Position numbers and translations under genes: made by a program
In this document: positions 42,334 to 54,458 of the stretch, piece after piece
How positions within the stretch are numbered: the stretch's first letter is position 1
Layout: each line of letters opens with the position of its first letter
The notes under the pieces: model-generated
What the model was told of the DNA's origin: nothing
Seen by the model: only the letters and a program-made list of their open reading frames with translations
Database searches by the model: none
Origin: Opeltia flavorubescens
Lineage: Eukaryota; Ascomycota; Lecanoromycetes; Teloschistales; Teloschistaceae
Assembly: GCA_000442125.1 (NCBI GenBank)
Contig: KE546966.1
Span: forward strand, 334,969 to 398,968
Direction of reading: 5' to 3'
DNA length: 64,000 bases

Positions 42334-45300
42334 GATGGGCGAGAATAATGGTAGATGGAAGGTAGGAGGCTCAACGCAAAAAACTCAAGAAGAATGAAGT
42401 ACTAGAATAATCAGCTACGACTTCAGCTACTGGAGATATTGGAAAGACCTTACTCATGTGGAAGAGAAAGGAACATTGACACTAACGAATTCAACAGCTA
42501 TTAGTGCGGGAATCTTTGTGCAGTGAATGGGCAAAGGAGGCGAGAAGGCGATGAGACATGAAAGGATGACGATCCCAGAGCGCCGTCATGCTTGTGCCAT
42601 TCATATTATTGAGTAGTCGCTGCATGTAGGACCACAGAAGGGTCCCAATTTAGCCATCCAACCTAGAAAGCGTCCATGCCCACCGACCCCACGGCACAAG
42701 GGCCGGAGAAGCAAAGATGCAGGGCTTCAGCAGCTAGTGTATTACAAGCTCTGTCTGTTGGATAGGGTAAGATGGAAAGGGCGAAAGGCAAGTGGTGAAG
42801 TCGAAACGGTAAGCCGAAGGGCGCCAACGAACGGAAGGTTTCAAGCGGATCCTTGCGTGGGTGTGCAAGGTATCAGCTTCTAGCCTCGCGGTTGCAGATT
42901 GATCATGGAGCCAGATGCTGCGAGATGGGTCACTGCCATTTGATTTTGTGGAATGGCTGGTCGCCCTGCCTGGTTGGTACCTCTCTTCGCATCCAGTGTG
43001 TGTGTGAGTGGGTGCATCCAACCAACGTGGAGCAGCACCATTACGAGACACATGCCAAGCAGCCAGAGCACGCGGGGGAATCTAGCCAAGAGCTTCAATG
43101 GATTGAATGGAAGAAATAGGAATTGGCGCCAGCGATGAACAACGAGTAAGGCAATTAGCCACGACGCTTCTGGAAGAGAAGAAACATGGGTCGCGCCAGA
43201 CCGTTGCGGTCTAGGATCCCGGGAAGCTTGTGGATAGCTGCAGCACCACAATAATCCATGATTAGTACTTGCTTTTACGACTACGAAAGCCAGGGCATGG
43301 CATGGCATGGTTCACAGGACCGAGAAAGGTGTGTGTGGCCGTGGCACCTTCATCCTGTACCAAACACACCAACCAATACCTAACTATCCTAATCAAGCCC
43401 CGACACCCCCCGCGCTTTCCATAATCCCTATTTTACAACCAGCTTGAGAAATAGTTCCGCACCGGTCATTTTTCATAACGCGAGACAGCGGTCAAGCCAA
43501 TGTACTGGGCTTCCTCCGTCCATGCACCAAATTCCCGAGACCCGACGGTCCTCCAGCATCATTTGTAGTAACCTTGTCCTCCACCACGACGGCACGGCAT
43601 GTTTGAGGGTAAAGTGTAAGTCAGGAGGATCGGAAAATACGGACAACTAAGAGTAGTGTCATCCGTATTACTGATCACTGGCGGTGGCGGTAGCGGTAGG
43701 ACGTTCCACATCCAGAGTTCAATTCAATGTGTGATATGACACAAAGGACTTTCGAACAAACAGCTACGCCGGAGCCTTCAGTGGCCCGTCCAGCGTATCT
43801 AAATCCTTAGGCTGGTGTGACGACAGCAGTTGCATCACGGATCATCAGCAGTCACGTACAAAGTAGGAAGTCAAATTTGGCATGGGAGTTGGAATCCTCG
43901 ACCGCCTTTTACTTCCCAGACGTGGATGAAGGGGGGAACAGAGTCTCCGCTTTTGAAATGATCAGACTTCATGCAAGCGACGGGGGTTAAGATGAACAAG
44001 GACGGAAAGGGAGAATGCGATTCGAATGACGCCACATTCGGCTCCGAACGACCCCTGGTCTTGCCCTACTTGTAGCTCTTCGACTGGACCGCAATGATGA
44101 AGGCTGCTGGATAAAGTCTCGCTACAGGTAGCCGTTAAGGGTCTCACAAGTGCAATGGGATCTCTAGTCTGAAGGCCCGAAGCAAGATCGGGATGCAAGT
44201 TTCGCCCATCTACTTGCGGCCGAGGTGATTCGCTACCGAGCTATGGCGTTGTCAGCCCGCCCTTGTGGTCCCATGCGTCGTCCTCGACTTGTCGGCAAAT
44301 GCTGATCATTCCACGCTTGCGGATAGCCTCGAGGTTGGAGCGATCACGCTTGCTCGGGTGCTACCTTTAGCCATACCTTTCTATTCGTTCAGAACAGTCA
44401 AGGCATCCGAAAGGGCACGTCCTCTCAATTATACCCGTTTTCACTAATACACCTCGCCCAACCACATCGCCGCCAACACATCTGATGAGCTCAGCCGACC
44501 TCTCGCTGCTGATGCTGATCCATCCTGCTGCTGGTCGTCCTGCATAAGAGAAATCCATTCACGCATCGTTGGTTATCGAATTCCTACAAGTTGACGCTTG
44601 GAAGCGCTATGGATGAGTTGAGCCAACAGGCCAGTGACCAAGCCTTCTTATCCTTGCGCATACACTGGCTATGGAAGCGATGTTTATCCTCCTCTGGGAA
44701 GGTGAGGCTCGTGTCCTTAAAAATCGGCATGATACTATCTGTTGCCACTTACCTGCCAACCTCCTCCGACGCCATGGTCGCTTACCTCGATACCTACTGC
44801 TATATGTTCATGCAGTGGGGTGCGTCATCCAGGCTGCGACCTACCACCGTTTCGGAACAAATGATCAATACACCCAAGTCGTCACACTGGGCGGCAGGAG
44901 CACGTTCCACCCTACATCCTCAATATCCTTGTAGCGGCGGGGTTGTCCCCATTATGAAGCAATCAATTCACTGCTGAATGGTCGGGACGCTATTACTTTA
45001 GTTGCAGCAAGCAGGATGACTACTGAAACTAAACTCGTCCTCCTGCATGCAACTCTAGTCTGACATAAGAGTCGTGCCTAACATGATTTTTTCCGACATC
45101 GTTTGAGGCTGACCAGGCGTCCAGACTTGGCTCGGAACCCTTACATTGCTGATCTATCCATCCATCCGTCCACCCAGCCTTGTAGCCGATCGAGACTTTG
45201 CTTCATGAATACTTTTACAGAAGAAAGGTGATTTTTGTACATACACAGTCTGTGATATTCTATTCTGACAATACTGTTTTCCTCGATTTTGACATGGATT

Positions 45301-48203
45301 ACAGAGTCGATTCAATATGCTGTGGTATGTATTGGTAGTTTTTATGTTGTGTCACATGATCGTGGCGCTTGTCTTTACCGGGGTAGAAGTATGATCCATC
45401 ATGAGTGGACAAGTTTCTGGTCATTGTACAAAAGATCAGAGTATCACCCGCCACGACCTGGAACTACAAGCCTCACATCCAATATCACGCATCGACAGCC
45501 GTATACTTAATGCAGTATCCGCGAAATCTGCCCCTCCTATCAGCCCTTGCTTCAGAATGATCATCTCTATCCAATCTCTGGCGTGGCAGTCTGAGCCGAT
45601 CCTGGTCATGTAAGGTGAGCTACAAGTAGCTCTATCTCAGGACATGTCGGTGGAACTCTCGGCGTGACCAACAGAGAGTCGAAACGCGTGATTTCCTTGT
45701 TGCCTGTTCATTAAAGGTGCATGCATTTGATGCCAGTCGATCATTTGGAGTCTACCAGCGGCTGTCGCATCGAGACGTCAAAGACTATTCCTGGTCAGCA
45801 CTAAAGCGATCGCACATACTTATGCTGCAGGAGCCATCTACTGTTGTACAAGGGACGATAATGAGAATCAAACCTAAAAAGTCGATTATGCCCATGCTGT
45901 ATCCCTCTGGTCATCGCGATATTCCGCGTGGACCTACGGGTGCTGGAATCATGGTTTGGCGTCGGATCCAAATCTGCTGCATCAACGAAGCGCCGCTATG
46001 TACCGCTCTGAGTACAATGCATACAACATCTCCATTTGAAGGGGAAGACATCCCCACACGGCTTACGCGGTTCCCCTTCTGACGGTGCATCAGTCGTTTT
46101 CGGAAAGCCATCCGTGGCATGTTTTGGACTACACTTGATTCTCGATGCAGAATGACGGCCCCTGGAGCCAAATTGCGACCCGCTGAGTATACTTTTCGTT
46201 TCGTCGTCTTCTGAACCTTCGTTTCGTCGCTGTTTCTAGCACAAGGCTTACTGTTCCCGTTTCCAAAATCTTGACCCACGGCTGCGGCAACTATTTCCTC
46301 CCCATCGTCGCAGATGATTACATGCTCCGGTCCGTTGCAGAATCTTGGAAGCGGCTGCCTCGAAGCTTCCGATAAGCGCAGATTCGATTCATGTGCCCTT
46401 CGGAACTCCCTCGTTTAGACTTCTTGAGACCGATGGGTACATGGACCCTTCCTTGCGTCCGAAAAGATTTCCCTGGGGACTTCTCGTATATGTGTATCTG
46501 TCGCTGATACGGGATCGTAAGTACTGGACGCATGCAGGAGGTATCGTTAGTGAGCATATGCTTGAGTTCAAGCGAACGAATCCAATTCCACTTACGATTT
46601 CTTTACCAAACCTGATCGAGGAGAAGGTTGAGAGTCCCAACAAAGCATATTACCCTTGCACAATCTTTATGCTATCCTTCTGCAAGGGTTTTCAGCTTGG
46701 ATGGAGCGATCCACTCTATTCGCAGGTCATACGATTGAGAATATCTGGAGGGAGTGTTGATGGCCTTGGCAACAATGGCTACGGTCCAGCGTGCCTTCCG
46801 TCTTGGCTTGCCATTGCGGTGCATCCCGATCTCGAAATCATCCTTTGGCGGACTTCTCCTCCTTCTGCCAACGCGAACTCTCGCTCCGTGAACACAACAT
46901 CTCCCCTGATGTTATGTTTAATACCGATTTTCGCTATATTCTCAGCCGTCGAAAGATGATGTTTAGAATGAAAACCCGTCGACAAAGACAGCTTTTCAAT
47001 CTCTACGCTCTTTTTCCTTCTCAATTTTCTAATTATATGTATTCGAACTCTGTGTACTCCTGGAGCTTCTCGGGAGTCCGCCAGAGGATCTTCGGCTATT
47101 TTATTGTTACCTGCATTCATCCTATCGAGTGCGTTGAGTTGTGTGCTTCATTTTACAGTGTTCTCCCTAGGGGGCCGTATACCGCCAATTCCGGAAAATG
47201 CTACGCTTTTGCCCTTTCTGCTTAGGAATGAAGACGTTGTCGACCGTGCTCCATGCTCCATGTATCGCTAATTATTACGTTAAAAGGCAATATCAACCCG
47301 AGTCAACACACTACCAATACCATATTGAGGCAAAGTTCTTCCGTTATTAACATCCCCCGATAACTAACTAACTCCAGCACTTTTCGCAGCAGTCACAGCC
47401 ATTTCACCCTCCGCTAAGCAATGTGTGAACCCTCGTCTTGAGAATCAAAACATCATCTTAAACTCACCGAAACTGCCCCTGTTCATTCTGACACTTCCCA
47501 GCTACTATATCGAGTCAGACAGAGATGGAGATATCGATACATCTTTTCTGCCCACTTTCCCCCTCCTCTCTTGCCGACACCGAATCTTATAGCAAGAATG
47601 CAGATGGAACATCCAACAGGAGGCGATCGGTGGAGTCAAGGAGTGCAGAGTCGTGCCCCGTTGACGATCGGATGGGAACTACGACGTATAGCCTCTATGC
47701 ACGTATGCTTTCTGCGAGATAGGGAATATTAGTAATTTGGATAGATAGAAAATGGATTTTCACTATCAATCAGTGTATCAACGACGGGCATCCCATCTCT
47801 CTGGCGTACCCGGAAAAGGATGGTGTCTCGTAGGTCGAAAAGACACTGCACATCAGAAGTATCTCATGCAACAGATCTATAGAAGACGGATAGAGTATCT
47901 CTGTATAGTGTAAGGGTAGAGTCAGAAGCCACAGGTTTGATAGACGATGAATGGGTAAATATTTGTTCCTATTCTCTGCAAGCGAAAAATTTAGAATGCA
48001 GCTATCTGATAACCCCTTCGAGTCCTCCTTCGAAGCAATAACGCATACCGCGATCCCCAACCCGGCACGAAGGCCCCCAGTGTTCCCTCCATAATCTCAT
48101 ACCCATATCCCTCCTCCCCCAAAACCAACGCCATCGCTAAAATCAATAATCCCTATTTCCCTTGAAACCACAACGCCACCGTTATGCCATTGTTGTAACC
48201 ATT
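42334..48203. other. Gene-poor region, about 5.9 kb
   Basis: No gene could be supported. The longest frame (46345-46959 +, 204 codons) overlaps - strand frames of similar quality and matches no family I know. Simple repeats include a GCATG repeat near 43293-43307 and an ATCC repeat near 45152-45175. No transposon ends, long repeats or tRNA were found. The base composition resembles its surroundings, without obvious RIP-like AT-richness. The part next to 42334 must be the promoter and 5'UTR of the 404-residue protein gene. Confidence 0.5.
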
Positions 48204-50552
48204 TCAATTCGCCGTGACCATCGAAGAAGGGGAAACCTGCCCCATCCCCTTATTCCCCCTACCACTTCGTGGCGTGGCCGTCCGCATCGAGTGAGAGAAG
48301 CTTGGTCGATGTTGGATTTGGGGTGAAGCTGGACTGGGTGGTGAGGGTATTGGGTCGGATTCTGTTTCCATGTCCGCAGGTGGAGAAGGCGCAGGAAAGT
48401 CGGGGAGGGGTGGTGCATTGATCGTCGGTACGTCTGGGTTTGGGGAATGTGGTCCGGTTTGTGCAGAGTCCTTGGTTTCGAGAGAGGGTTGTTCGGGATC
48501 CGAGGCAATATCAGCTTCTATCGTCGGAATGACGCCTCCAGCTGGTTGCTCTGGCGGAAGGGCAATGTCCCGGTTAGCCTTGCTCTCGTCTGGGCCGTGA
48601 ACGTCGTCTTCCGATTGCACCGATTGCAGCTGATCGTTTCCTTCATCAACTTTGGTAGCAGCATCGTCATCTTGAGAGCACACTTCCCCGCTCGCAGTCT
48701 TAGCGATTTGTTCTTCCACTGGATCAGGGCTACTCTTTGGTACTATTGGTGGCTCATCGACTTTCTCGTAGAACAGCATGAAGACGCCGCCTTGAGCAAG
48801 CACGTTATCCTCGCTAACAGGAGATACGTCTTCGTCGCTGAACCGCCACCACGACTCGCTCTTGGCTTGGAGATCATTGTTATCAGTCGTTGTACTTGTC
48901 TCGTGCCTCCGGTAGCAAATGTAATGACCATTCTCATGACGGCCATAGTGAGTGAGAGCTGCTCGTAGCTCATACACTTCCGAATCCGATGTTCCGTCAC
49001 TTGTGACATCACCCTCGAGCATGCTTTCAGAAGGTATAGTATTCCAGTTTTCGATGATGTCCCCGTCTCCATCCTTCCCCGGTCGACCACCCAAACACCA
49101 TGATGCCAGACTAAAGCGCATTGGAAATCGAACCTGGGCATGATTCTTGCTCAGCATTCCAGTCATCTCGTCAAATACGCTACGGTTGATGTGGATAGCT
49201 AATGATTTCGGCGTGCGGGCAATGACAGCTTGCCTTGTCTTGGTTGACGTAACCTTGCTTTTCTGAGAGATTTGACATTTCTTGAGTATAGTGTTGTCGC
49301 TAAAGTCTTTGTTCTCAAGGGCGTCGTTGACAGTACCCAGCCGTTCTTCGACCGAAGCTTTAAGAGCTTCAGTAACTAAAGGTGCGGAAGACTCGAGATC
49401 TCGACCTGTCTCGTCCAGGAACTGACTTTGAAGTTTTTCTAGTTGTAGCTTATTCTGCAGTAGAGTGCACTTGGCACAGTCAACGCCGTTGATGGGTTCC
49501 AAAGCTGTATATTCATCCAAGCAGCTTCGAACATCATAGAAAAAATGTTTTCCCAGTGGCAGTGTAAGGCAATTGAAGGGGATAAGTGATAAGCCTTCGA
49601 CAAAGCCGCACTTCAAGCACCCTACGCGTTGCGCTAGTAGGCCTTCGAAAGGGTTCTTTGCGATGATTGACTGCAGCTCACGGGGTAGCTTGCTCATGTT
49701 CGATAGTAATTCAGAAGACAGAGAGTGTTTCTTCTCGGTTTCCTGCAGTATGTCGGATGAGCCCTCCGTACGATCCACCAATAGTTCCCGTATTGAAGCC
49801 AAGCCATTGTGGGTATTTTTCCCTACGTTATTTCGTGCAGTTTCCTTCTCCACCTCATCCATAAGCTTCGAGAAATACTCCTGTGCATCCTGTTGTTGCC
49901 AACTACTCATGCTCTTCAGCTGGGCAGGGGTCCAGAACATTGTCCCTAGGCTTGATTTATGCTTAAGCTTCTTGATAATGTCACCAAGTGCGGCTTTGGT
50001 GGAGCCAGAGGTGATATCGGGACTAGAACGATTCAGGAACGCTGCGAAGGAAGGTAGAGATGCCAGGCCTTGAATAACGCTGTTCTGGTAGCACGAGTTG
50101 TCCCAGTTGCCCAAGCCTGGAGGGCTGTTGTTGGACGCCGATTTAAGCAACGAGCTTACTGCCGGTATCTTCCCTGCTCGTTGAACCTTGCTTAGCATGC
50201 CTGTGCCATCCAGCCCAAGCAACTTCTTCATTGTCTCGCTTTTTTGAGCATGTGTGGTTGACTCGGGTGGTCCGGCATCATCTCCGAGCTCATCGGAAGT
50301 GCTCGGTAATAGAGCATGCTCGAGAGTAGAGATGGCTTTGGCGGGTGTAGCATAGACGGCGGAGTTCCACAACAGTTCTGACATGGGTGGTATCGGAAAG
50401 TCAAGCCAGTAAAATGTTTGGTATGCCAGGAGAATAAGGGATAACGCTGACAAGAGAGTTGTGGATACGTTGGTATTTTGAGAATGAATATGAAGGTCCT
50501 CTGCTATCCGTTGAAAGTACAATGGGCCGGCATCGTCAGGTGCAACGTTCAT
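48204..50552 (-). CDS. Membrane-anchored ubiquitin carboxyl-terminal hydrolase (USP)
   Basis: Single exon from the ATG at 50552, giving 782 residues. The open frame extends upstream to 50603, but only through a GTG. One membrane segment lies at about 31-50 (LLSALSLILLAYQTFYW). The Cys box is GLGNWDNSCYQNS, with the nucleophile Cys154. The zinc-knuckle pairs are CLKC and CAKC, and the His box is LTHYGRHENGHYICYRR. The C-terminal 180 residues are Pro/Ser/Asp-rich and disordered. The anchor plus USP core resembles yeast Ubp1 and animal USP30, which act at the ER or mitochondrial surface. Exact orthology is not proven. It removes ubiquitin from substrates; the targets are unknown. Confidence 0.88.
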   Translation of the reverse strand: MNVAPDDAGPLYFQRIAEDLHIHSQNTNVSTTLLSALSLILLAYQTFYWLDFPIPPMSELLWNSAVYATPAKAISTLEHALLPSTSDELGDDAGPPESTTHAQKSETMKKLLGLDGTGMLSKVQRAGKIPAVSSLLKSASNNSPPGLGNWDNSCYQNSVIQGLASLPSFAAFLNRSSPDITSGSTKAALGDIIKKLKHKSSLGTMFWTPAQLKSMSSWQQQDAQEYFSKLMDEVEKETARNNVGKNTHNGLASIRELLVDRTEGSSDILQETEKKHSLSSELLSNMSKLPRELQSIIAKNPFEGLLAQRVGCLKCGFVEGLSLIPFNCLTLPLGKHFFYDVRSCLDEYTALEPINGVDCAKCTLLQNKLQLEKLQSQFLDETGRDLESSAPLVTEALKASVEERLGTVNDALENKDFSDNTILKKCQISQKSKVTSTKTRQAVIARTPKSLAIHINRSVFDEMTGMLSKNHAQVRFPMRFSLASWCLGGRPGKDGDGDIIENWNTIPSESMLEGDVTSDGTSDSEVYELRAALTHYGRHENGHYICYRRHETSTTTDNNDLQAKSESWWRFSDEDVSPVSEDNVLAQGGVFMLFYEKVDEPPIVPKSSPDPVEEQIAKTASGEVCSQDDDAATKVDEGNDQLQSVQSEDDVHGPDESKANRDIALPPEQPAGGVIPTIEADIASDPEQPSLETKDSAQTGPHSPNPDVPTINAPPLPDFPAPSPPADMETESDPIPSPPSPASPQIQHRPSFSHSMRTATPRSGRGNKGMGQVSPSSMVTAN

Positions 50553-51175
50553 GATGATGATTATGGATAAGAGAGGTGGAAAGCAAAGTGTGAGAGCAGG
50601 CACAACTGAGCTTATGTTTTGTATGGGTCCGTGTGTAGACTTGTCATGTGATTTTCCATGTTTGCGCCTTTTGGGAACGGAAGTTGCGAGTTGAAAGGTT
50701 TGTTCTGGAAGAGCTTATCCTTTGACAAGTACTTATCAAATCGCGAGTCAGGTGCATCCATCGCCTGACTCATGTTTAACAGAAATCATATCTTGCCTTG
50801 TCTCGCGCACTGCCGTCGTTGACAGGCTTTCTCCTGTTGAAAGGCATAAAATTGAGAAAAGCAAATACAAATTGATGTGTTTAGCAGAGTCAAGATAGGA
50901 TGCTATGTTGGGCAGGCACATGGTGTATTGCACGACGGAATTGATCACAAAGAACACCCTTGAGGAAGTAGACTGATCCAATGAAGGGTTACAATCTTTA
51001 CGAGCTCTCATCTCACACCGAGCCAGCTGAGCAGGATATAATACATCCAATATCTCCAAAACGCCCGTCCCAAAGCTCAAATGGGTATCTTCTTTTTTAC
51101 GCCTCCCAAGAACTCCATCTTCGTCCATGATTGATCAAGCAGGAGGTATGCATGTAGTCATTATCGTCATCGCCA
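50553..51175. other. Intergenic region USP / cwc23
   Basis: About 620 bp between two - strand genes. Short frames only; no gene is seen. Confidence 0.5.
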
Positions 51176-52420
51176 TCATTGTGGATTTGAGACACCACCT
51201 TTCTCTGCCATTGCCTCCTCCGCCGCAGCCTGCTCATCTTGCCGTTGAAGCTCTTCAGCCAGCCGCTTCTTCTCCGCATTCTTTAACCTGATCATGGTCA
51301 ACTCCTCCAAGCTTGGACTATTAGCCCCCAGGCCTTTGCTAAATGGAGAACCTGTGGGTGTGTTCAAGGCTGCAGTAGAGAAGGATGAAAATGAAGGCAT
51401 TTTCCGTGGACCATTTCCATTGGAAGCCGAGTTCCTCCCCAGAGGTGTAGGCGTGGAAGGTCGGCTACCGCCATCCAGGAAGGATAGGTGTGGGCTTGAG
51501 CCTTTCGCTGGAGTTAGTGGCGATGATGCAAAAGGGCTGGACGCATTGATAGACTCAGGCTCCTTATTTGTTGCCCAAAGGACTGAATCGAAACGCGACC
51601 ACTCCTTGCTATCCATTTTATGGAAATCCTCTACCGCGGCATGAGCACCGACAATTGAGGCGTACTGTATCATGCATATGGCTGCGAGCTGCTTCTTTCT
51701 TTTCTGATGCTTGTTGCCACATAGTCGCAATTCCTTTGGCCTGAGCATCGTTACCGTTTCAACTTTTCCAAAATAGGAGAAGAGTGAATTGACGTCGGCT
51801 TCTGTTACTGAATCGCCTTCGCGATTATCTATGGGCCACCGTACTTTGACCGTGCGGTCAAGCTCCGAAACCCCTGTGTTTGACCCATTCGTGAGATCTT
51901 TGCTGCCACCCGCCGGGGACATAGCAGCTCCACCATTTTGTGCCTGCTTCATTTTTTCCTCCTCAACTTCCTTTTTCAATGCCTCCTCCCTCTCCCTCCT
52001 CCTTCTCTTCCCGTCCTCTGCTAATCTCCGTAATTCTCTCTCTAATTTCTCTTCCTCACCTTCCTCTTCCTCCCGACTTCTCTTCACACCCCTCTCTCTG
52101 GCCTCCAGATCATCTCGCATCTGCCTTCTCCTCCCCTCGAATAGCTCACTCTGCCGCTTCCTTTGCTCCCTTGCATTTCGAGCATTGTCGTAAAGGGCCC
52201 TCGCTGTGGGGTCGGAGAGGAGGTCGTAGCCAATTTGTGCGAGATGAAATTTCTCCTTGGCGGCGGTGTCATTGCTGCCAACTTTGTCAGGATGATATTT
52301 CAAGGCAGTTTTACGCCATTGCCGGTCAAGTTCTTTCTGGGAAAACGACGGGGTTAGGTCGAGCAGAGCATAGAAATCGGTGTTTGACGTCGCATAAGTT
52401 TTGAGATCGTCTGATGGCAT
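51176..52420 (-). CDS. cwc23: J-domain and RRM protein, Cwc23/DNAJC17-like splicing factor
   Basis: Single exon from the ATG at 52420, giving 414 residues. An upstream open stretch to 52564 lacks an ATG before this one. The J domain covers about residues 14-80, with YHPDK (HPD at 43-45). A long, highly charged coiled coil rich in Arg, Glu and Lys follows (about 85-165). An RRM-like domain covers about 185-290 (VKVRWPIDN at its first strand, CMIQYASIVGAHAAVEDF). The Ser/Pro-rich tail ends in another charged helix. This order matches DNAJC17 and its fungal counterpart Cwc23/Cwf23, a J protein of the spliceosome involved in disassembly with Prp43. The family symbol is by architecture only. Confidence 0.83.
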   Translation of the reverse strand: MPSDDLKTYATSNTDFYALLDLTPSFSQKELDRQWRKTALKYHPDKVGSNDTAAKEKFHLAQIGYDLLSDPTARALYDNARNAREQRKRQSELFEGRRRQMRDDLEARERGVKRSREEEEGEEEKLERELRRLAEDGKRRRREREEALKKEVEEEKMKQAQNGGAAMSPAGGSKDLTNGSNTGVSELDRTVKVRWPIDNREGDSVTEADVNSLFSYFGKVETVTMLRPKELRLCGNKHQKRKKQLAAICMIQYASIVGAHAAVEDFHKMDSKEWSRFDSVLWATNKEPESINASSPFASSPLTPAKGSSPHLSFLDGGSRPSTPTPLGRNSASNGNGPRKMPSFSSFSTAALNTPTGSPFSKGLGANSPSLEELTMIRLKNAEKKRLAEELQRQDEQAAAEEAMAEKGGVSNPQ

Positions 52421-52784
52421 GGTACCTGAAGCGGTAGGCAGTGTTGGGAGCCTTGGAAGATATCGATGTGGATTTTGAAGAGCGGGAGAAGTGGTTCGTA
52501 TGAACAATAATTTGGGGTGCCAAGCCAAGGATGCCTGTTCGGCGTTCGGCAAAATTCCAATCAAGCTATTCTCTTTTCGGATTCTGTGTACTTAGGTTTT
52601 CCGAGGTCGTCTGCGAAAGGCTGGTAACTTTTAACTCTCAACTTTCTGTATGAGGTCTGGCCTACATCGGTCTTTCTCCTGCCTCAAAGCTCGAGTGCGC
52701 TAAATATTCACCTCCCTTTGGCACAAGGAACATTCACAAATGGACAACAAAAAGATCCATCGAGTTGTTGACATTTGGCCGTGC

Positions 52785-53996
52785 TTAAGCACTAGGTTGA
52801 AGACGTATATCCCTGAGGCTGGTTCGATTTCTGTGCCATTCTGGCACGAAAGCCTTGATCTTTACCTGTTTCTCCTCGCCGACGTTCAGTTGCCATGAAA
52901 TCTTGAATTCGTTGTCCGGAGTCCATTGACTCGCATCCTCTGTCAATCGCACATCCGTCATCGTCTCCAACCTGCACAAAGCGAGCCCGACATTTCCCAC
53001 CCCTTTCAGCCATTTACCCGCACTTCTCCCTCTTGTGTTGACTCTACCAATGTTCTGTGTAGCGTTTGGTAATTCGACCGCCAAACCCGGATCATACCCC
53101 AGCACTTCAGGAGGCTCCTCGTCCATCGCGTAAAGTTGAACTGGTAATATCCTCTTCCTCACCACCCCCGTATGATGAGTTCGAATTGTAAGCTCTTGGC
53201 CGACGTAGCACCCTTTTCGGAAATCAATTCCTCCCATATAGTCGATGTTGCTTTCCTGCGGTAATGCTTCTCCTGATATGATCTCGTCGTGGCCTTGGGG
53301 TACCCCATTCAGGATCCGGCGAATTTCATAGATATCCACCGATGCCTCTTCGATAGGATCATTGTCCGGTCTTTGCCCTCGATGTATGACCGTCCTTCTT
53401 CCCATACCAGGGGCTCTCGTGTCTACACATCCAATAGACTCCGCTTCTAGGCTTGCTGCATCGTCAGTAATGTCATCTCCGTGACCCCATGTACTCCAAA
53501 CATCCCATTCTCCAGGGTCTATTATCCGTATCGAGATCTTTGCTCTTAGCTTGAAGCGCTTCAACTGCGCACGTAGGGCCTCAACATGTGCTTTGTCGAC
53601 GTCTATCAAGAACCCTGGCTCTTCCTCTTTAGTCGCTCCATTGCTGGCTCTGAAGGCGGTGGATTGGTGTGAAGGGTAGATGAAGGCATCGTAGAGCACT
53701 CGGCCTTGGGCGTTTAGAAAGGAAGAGTAGAAACCCGGATGGGATGACGAGGCGGTAGTTTTGAAGTTAGATGTTGTAAGACCTTGGAGATAATGAGCAG
53801 CGTCACAGCCGGACACAGAGACAAGAGCACGATTGGTAAGACGCGCGTAACCAGTCGGAGGAGGTCCAGGTGAGCTGGGTTTTGCAGACTCATTTGTCGT
53901 CGTGGATGCTTGTCGGAGCCTTTCAATTGATAGACATGATCTACAGATATGCGGAGTGAGATTTCGAGACAGCAGGACCGGTGTTAACCTCTTCAT
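52785..53996 (-). CDS. iba57: Iron-sulfur cluster assembly factor Iba57/Caf17 (mitochondrial)
   Basis: Single exon from the ATG at 53996, giving 403 residues. The first 30 residues are Arg/Ser/Leu-rich without acidic residues until Glu25, a typical mitochondrial presequence. ALVSVSGCDAAHYLQGLTT and LNAQGRVLYDAF mark the folate-binding GcvT-like domain. GIDFRKGCYVGQELTIRTHH (Cys263) is the diagnostic Iba57 motif. The protein works with Isa1 and Isa2 in the matrix to mature 4Fe-4S proteins such as aconitase and lipoyl synthase. The N at 54013 lies upstream of the start. Confidence 0.93.
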   Translation of the reverse strand: MKRLTPVLLSRNLTPHICRSCLSIERLRQASTTTNESAKPSSPGPPPTGYARLTNRALVSVSGCDAAHYLQGLTTSNFKTTASSSHPGFYSSFLNAQGRVLYDAFIYPSHQSTAFRASNGATKEEEPGFLIDVDKAHVEALRAQLKRFKLRAKISIRIIDPGEWDVWSTWGHGDDITDDAASLEAESIGCVDTRAPGMGRRTVIHRGQRPDNDPIEEASVDIYEIRRILNGVPQGHDEIISGEALPQESNIDYMGGIDFRKGCYVGQELTIRTHHTGVVRKRILPVQLYAMDEEPPEVLGYDPGLAVELPNATQNIGRVNTRGRSAGKWLKGVGNVGLALCRLETMTDVRLTEDASQWTPDNEFKISWQLNVGEEKQVKIKAFVPEWHRNRTSLRDIRLQPSA

Positions 53997-54458
53997 GCTA
54001 CAAAGCAAGAGGNTTGCACAGGCAGTGTTCAAGCGCTAAAATCGATGCAAGTAGGCATGTATATTGAAATCGGGGCCCACAGCTACAGGACCCCACCTGA
54101 AACATCTACTACAATCACTTTATGTCACTCGGGGAACTCGTTAATTGGGCCAAATTTGTCAGCGACGTCAATTGAAGTTTCACATGCCGCAAAGCCGAGG
54201 AGTGATTCAGGGACAGTCTTGTACATCTGAGGTGTCAATGTAGTGCGTGAACTTCAGTTCCAAGACCTTGTCTTCAACCACCGTACCACAGTGTCCACGA
54301 GAGTTTGACCATCTTCCACGTTGTTCCCGAAAGATGACCAAATCTCCAACCAGATTTGCGATCCAACGTCTCCTCACAGCGGTCTCTACACCGAGCCATT
54401 CCCAGTATCCTCGATTTCGCCAATATGCATTCGTAATGGTTAAGTTTGAACAACGCCA
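53997..54458. other. Intergenic region iba57 / dcp2
   Basis: About 460 bp. No gene is seen. It contains one N (54013). Confidence 0.5.

Noticed and set aside
46345-46959. 204-codon + strand frame in the gene-poor region
   Set aside because: It overlaps several - strand frames of similar length, has no recognisable motif, and its composition looks random. There is not enough to call a gene.
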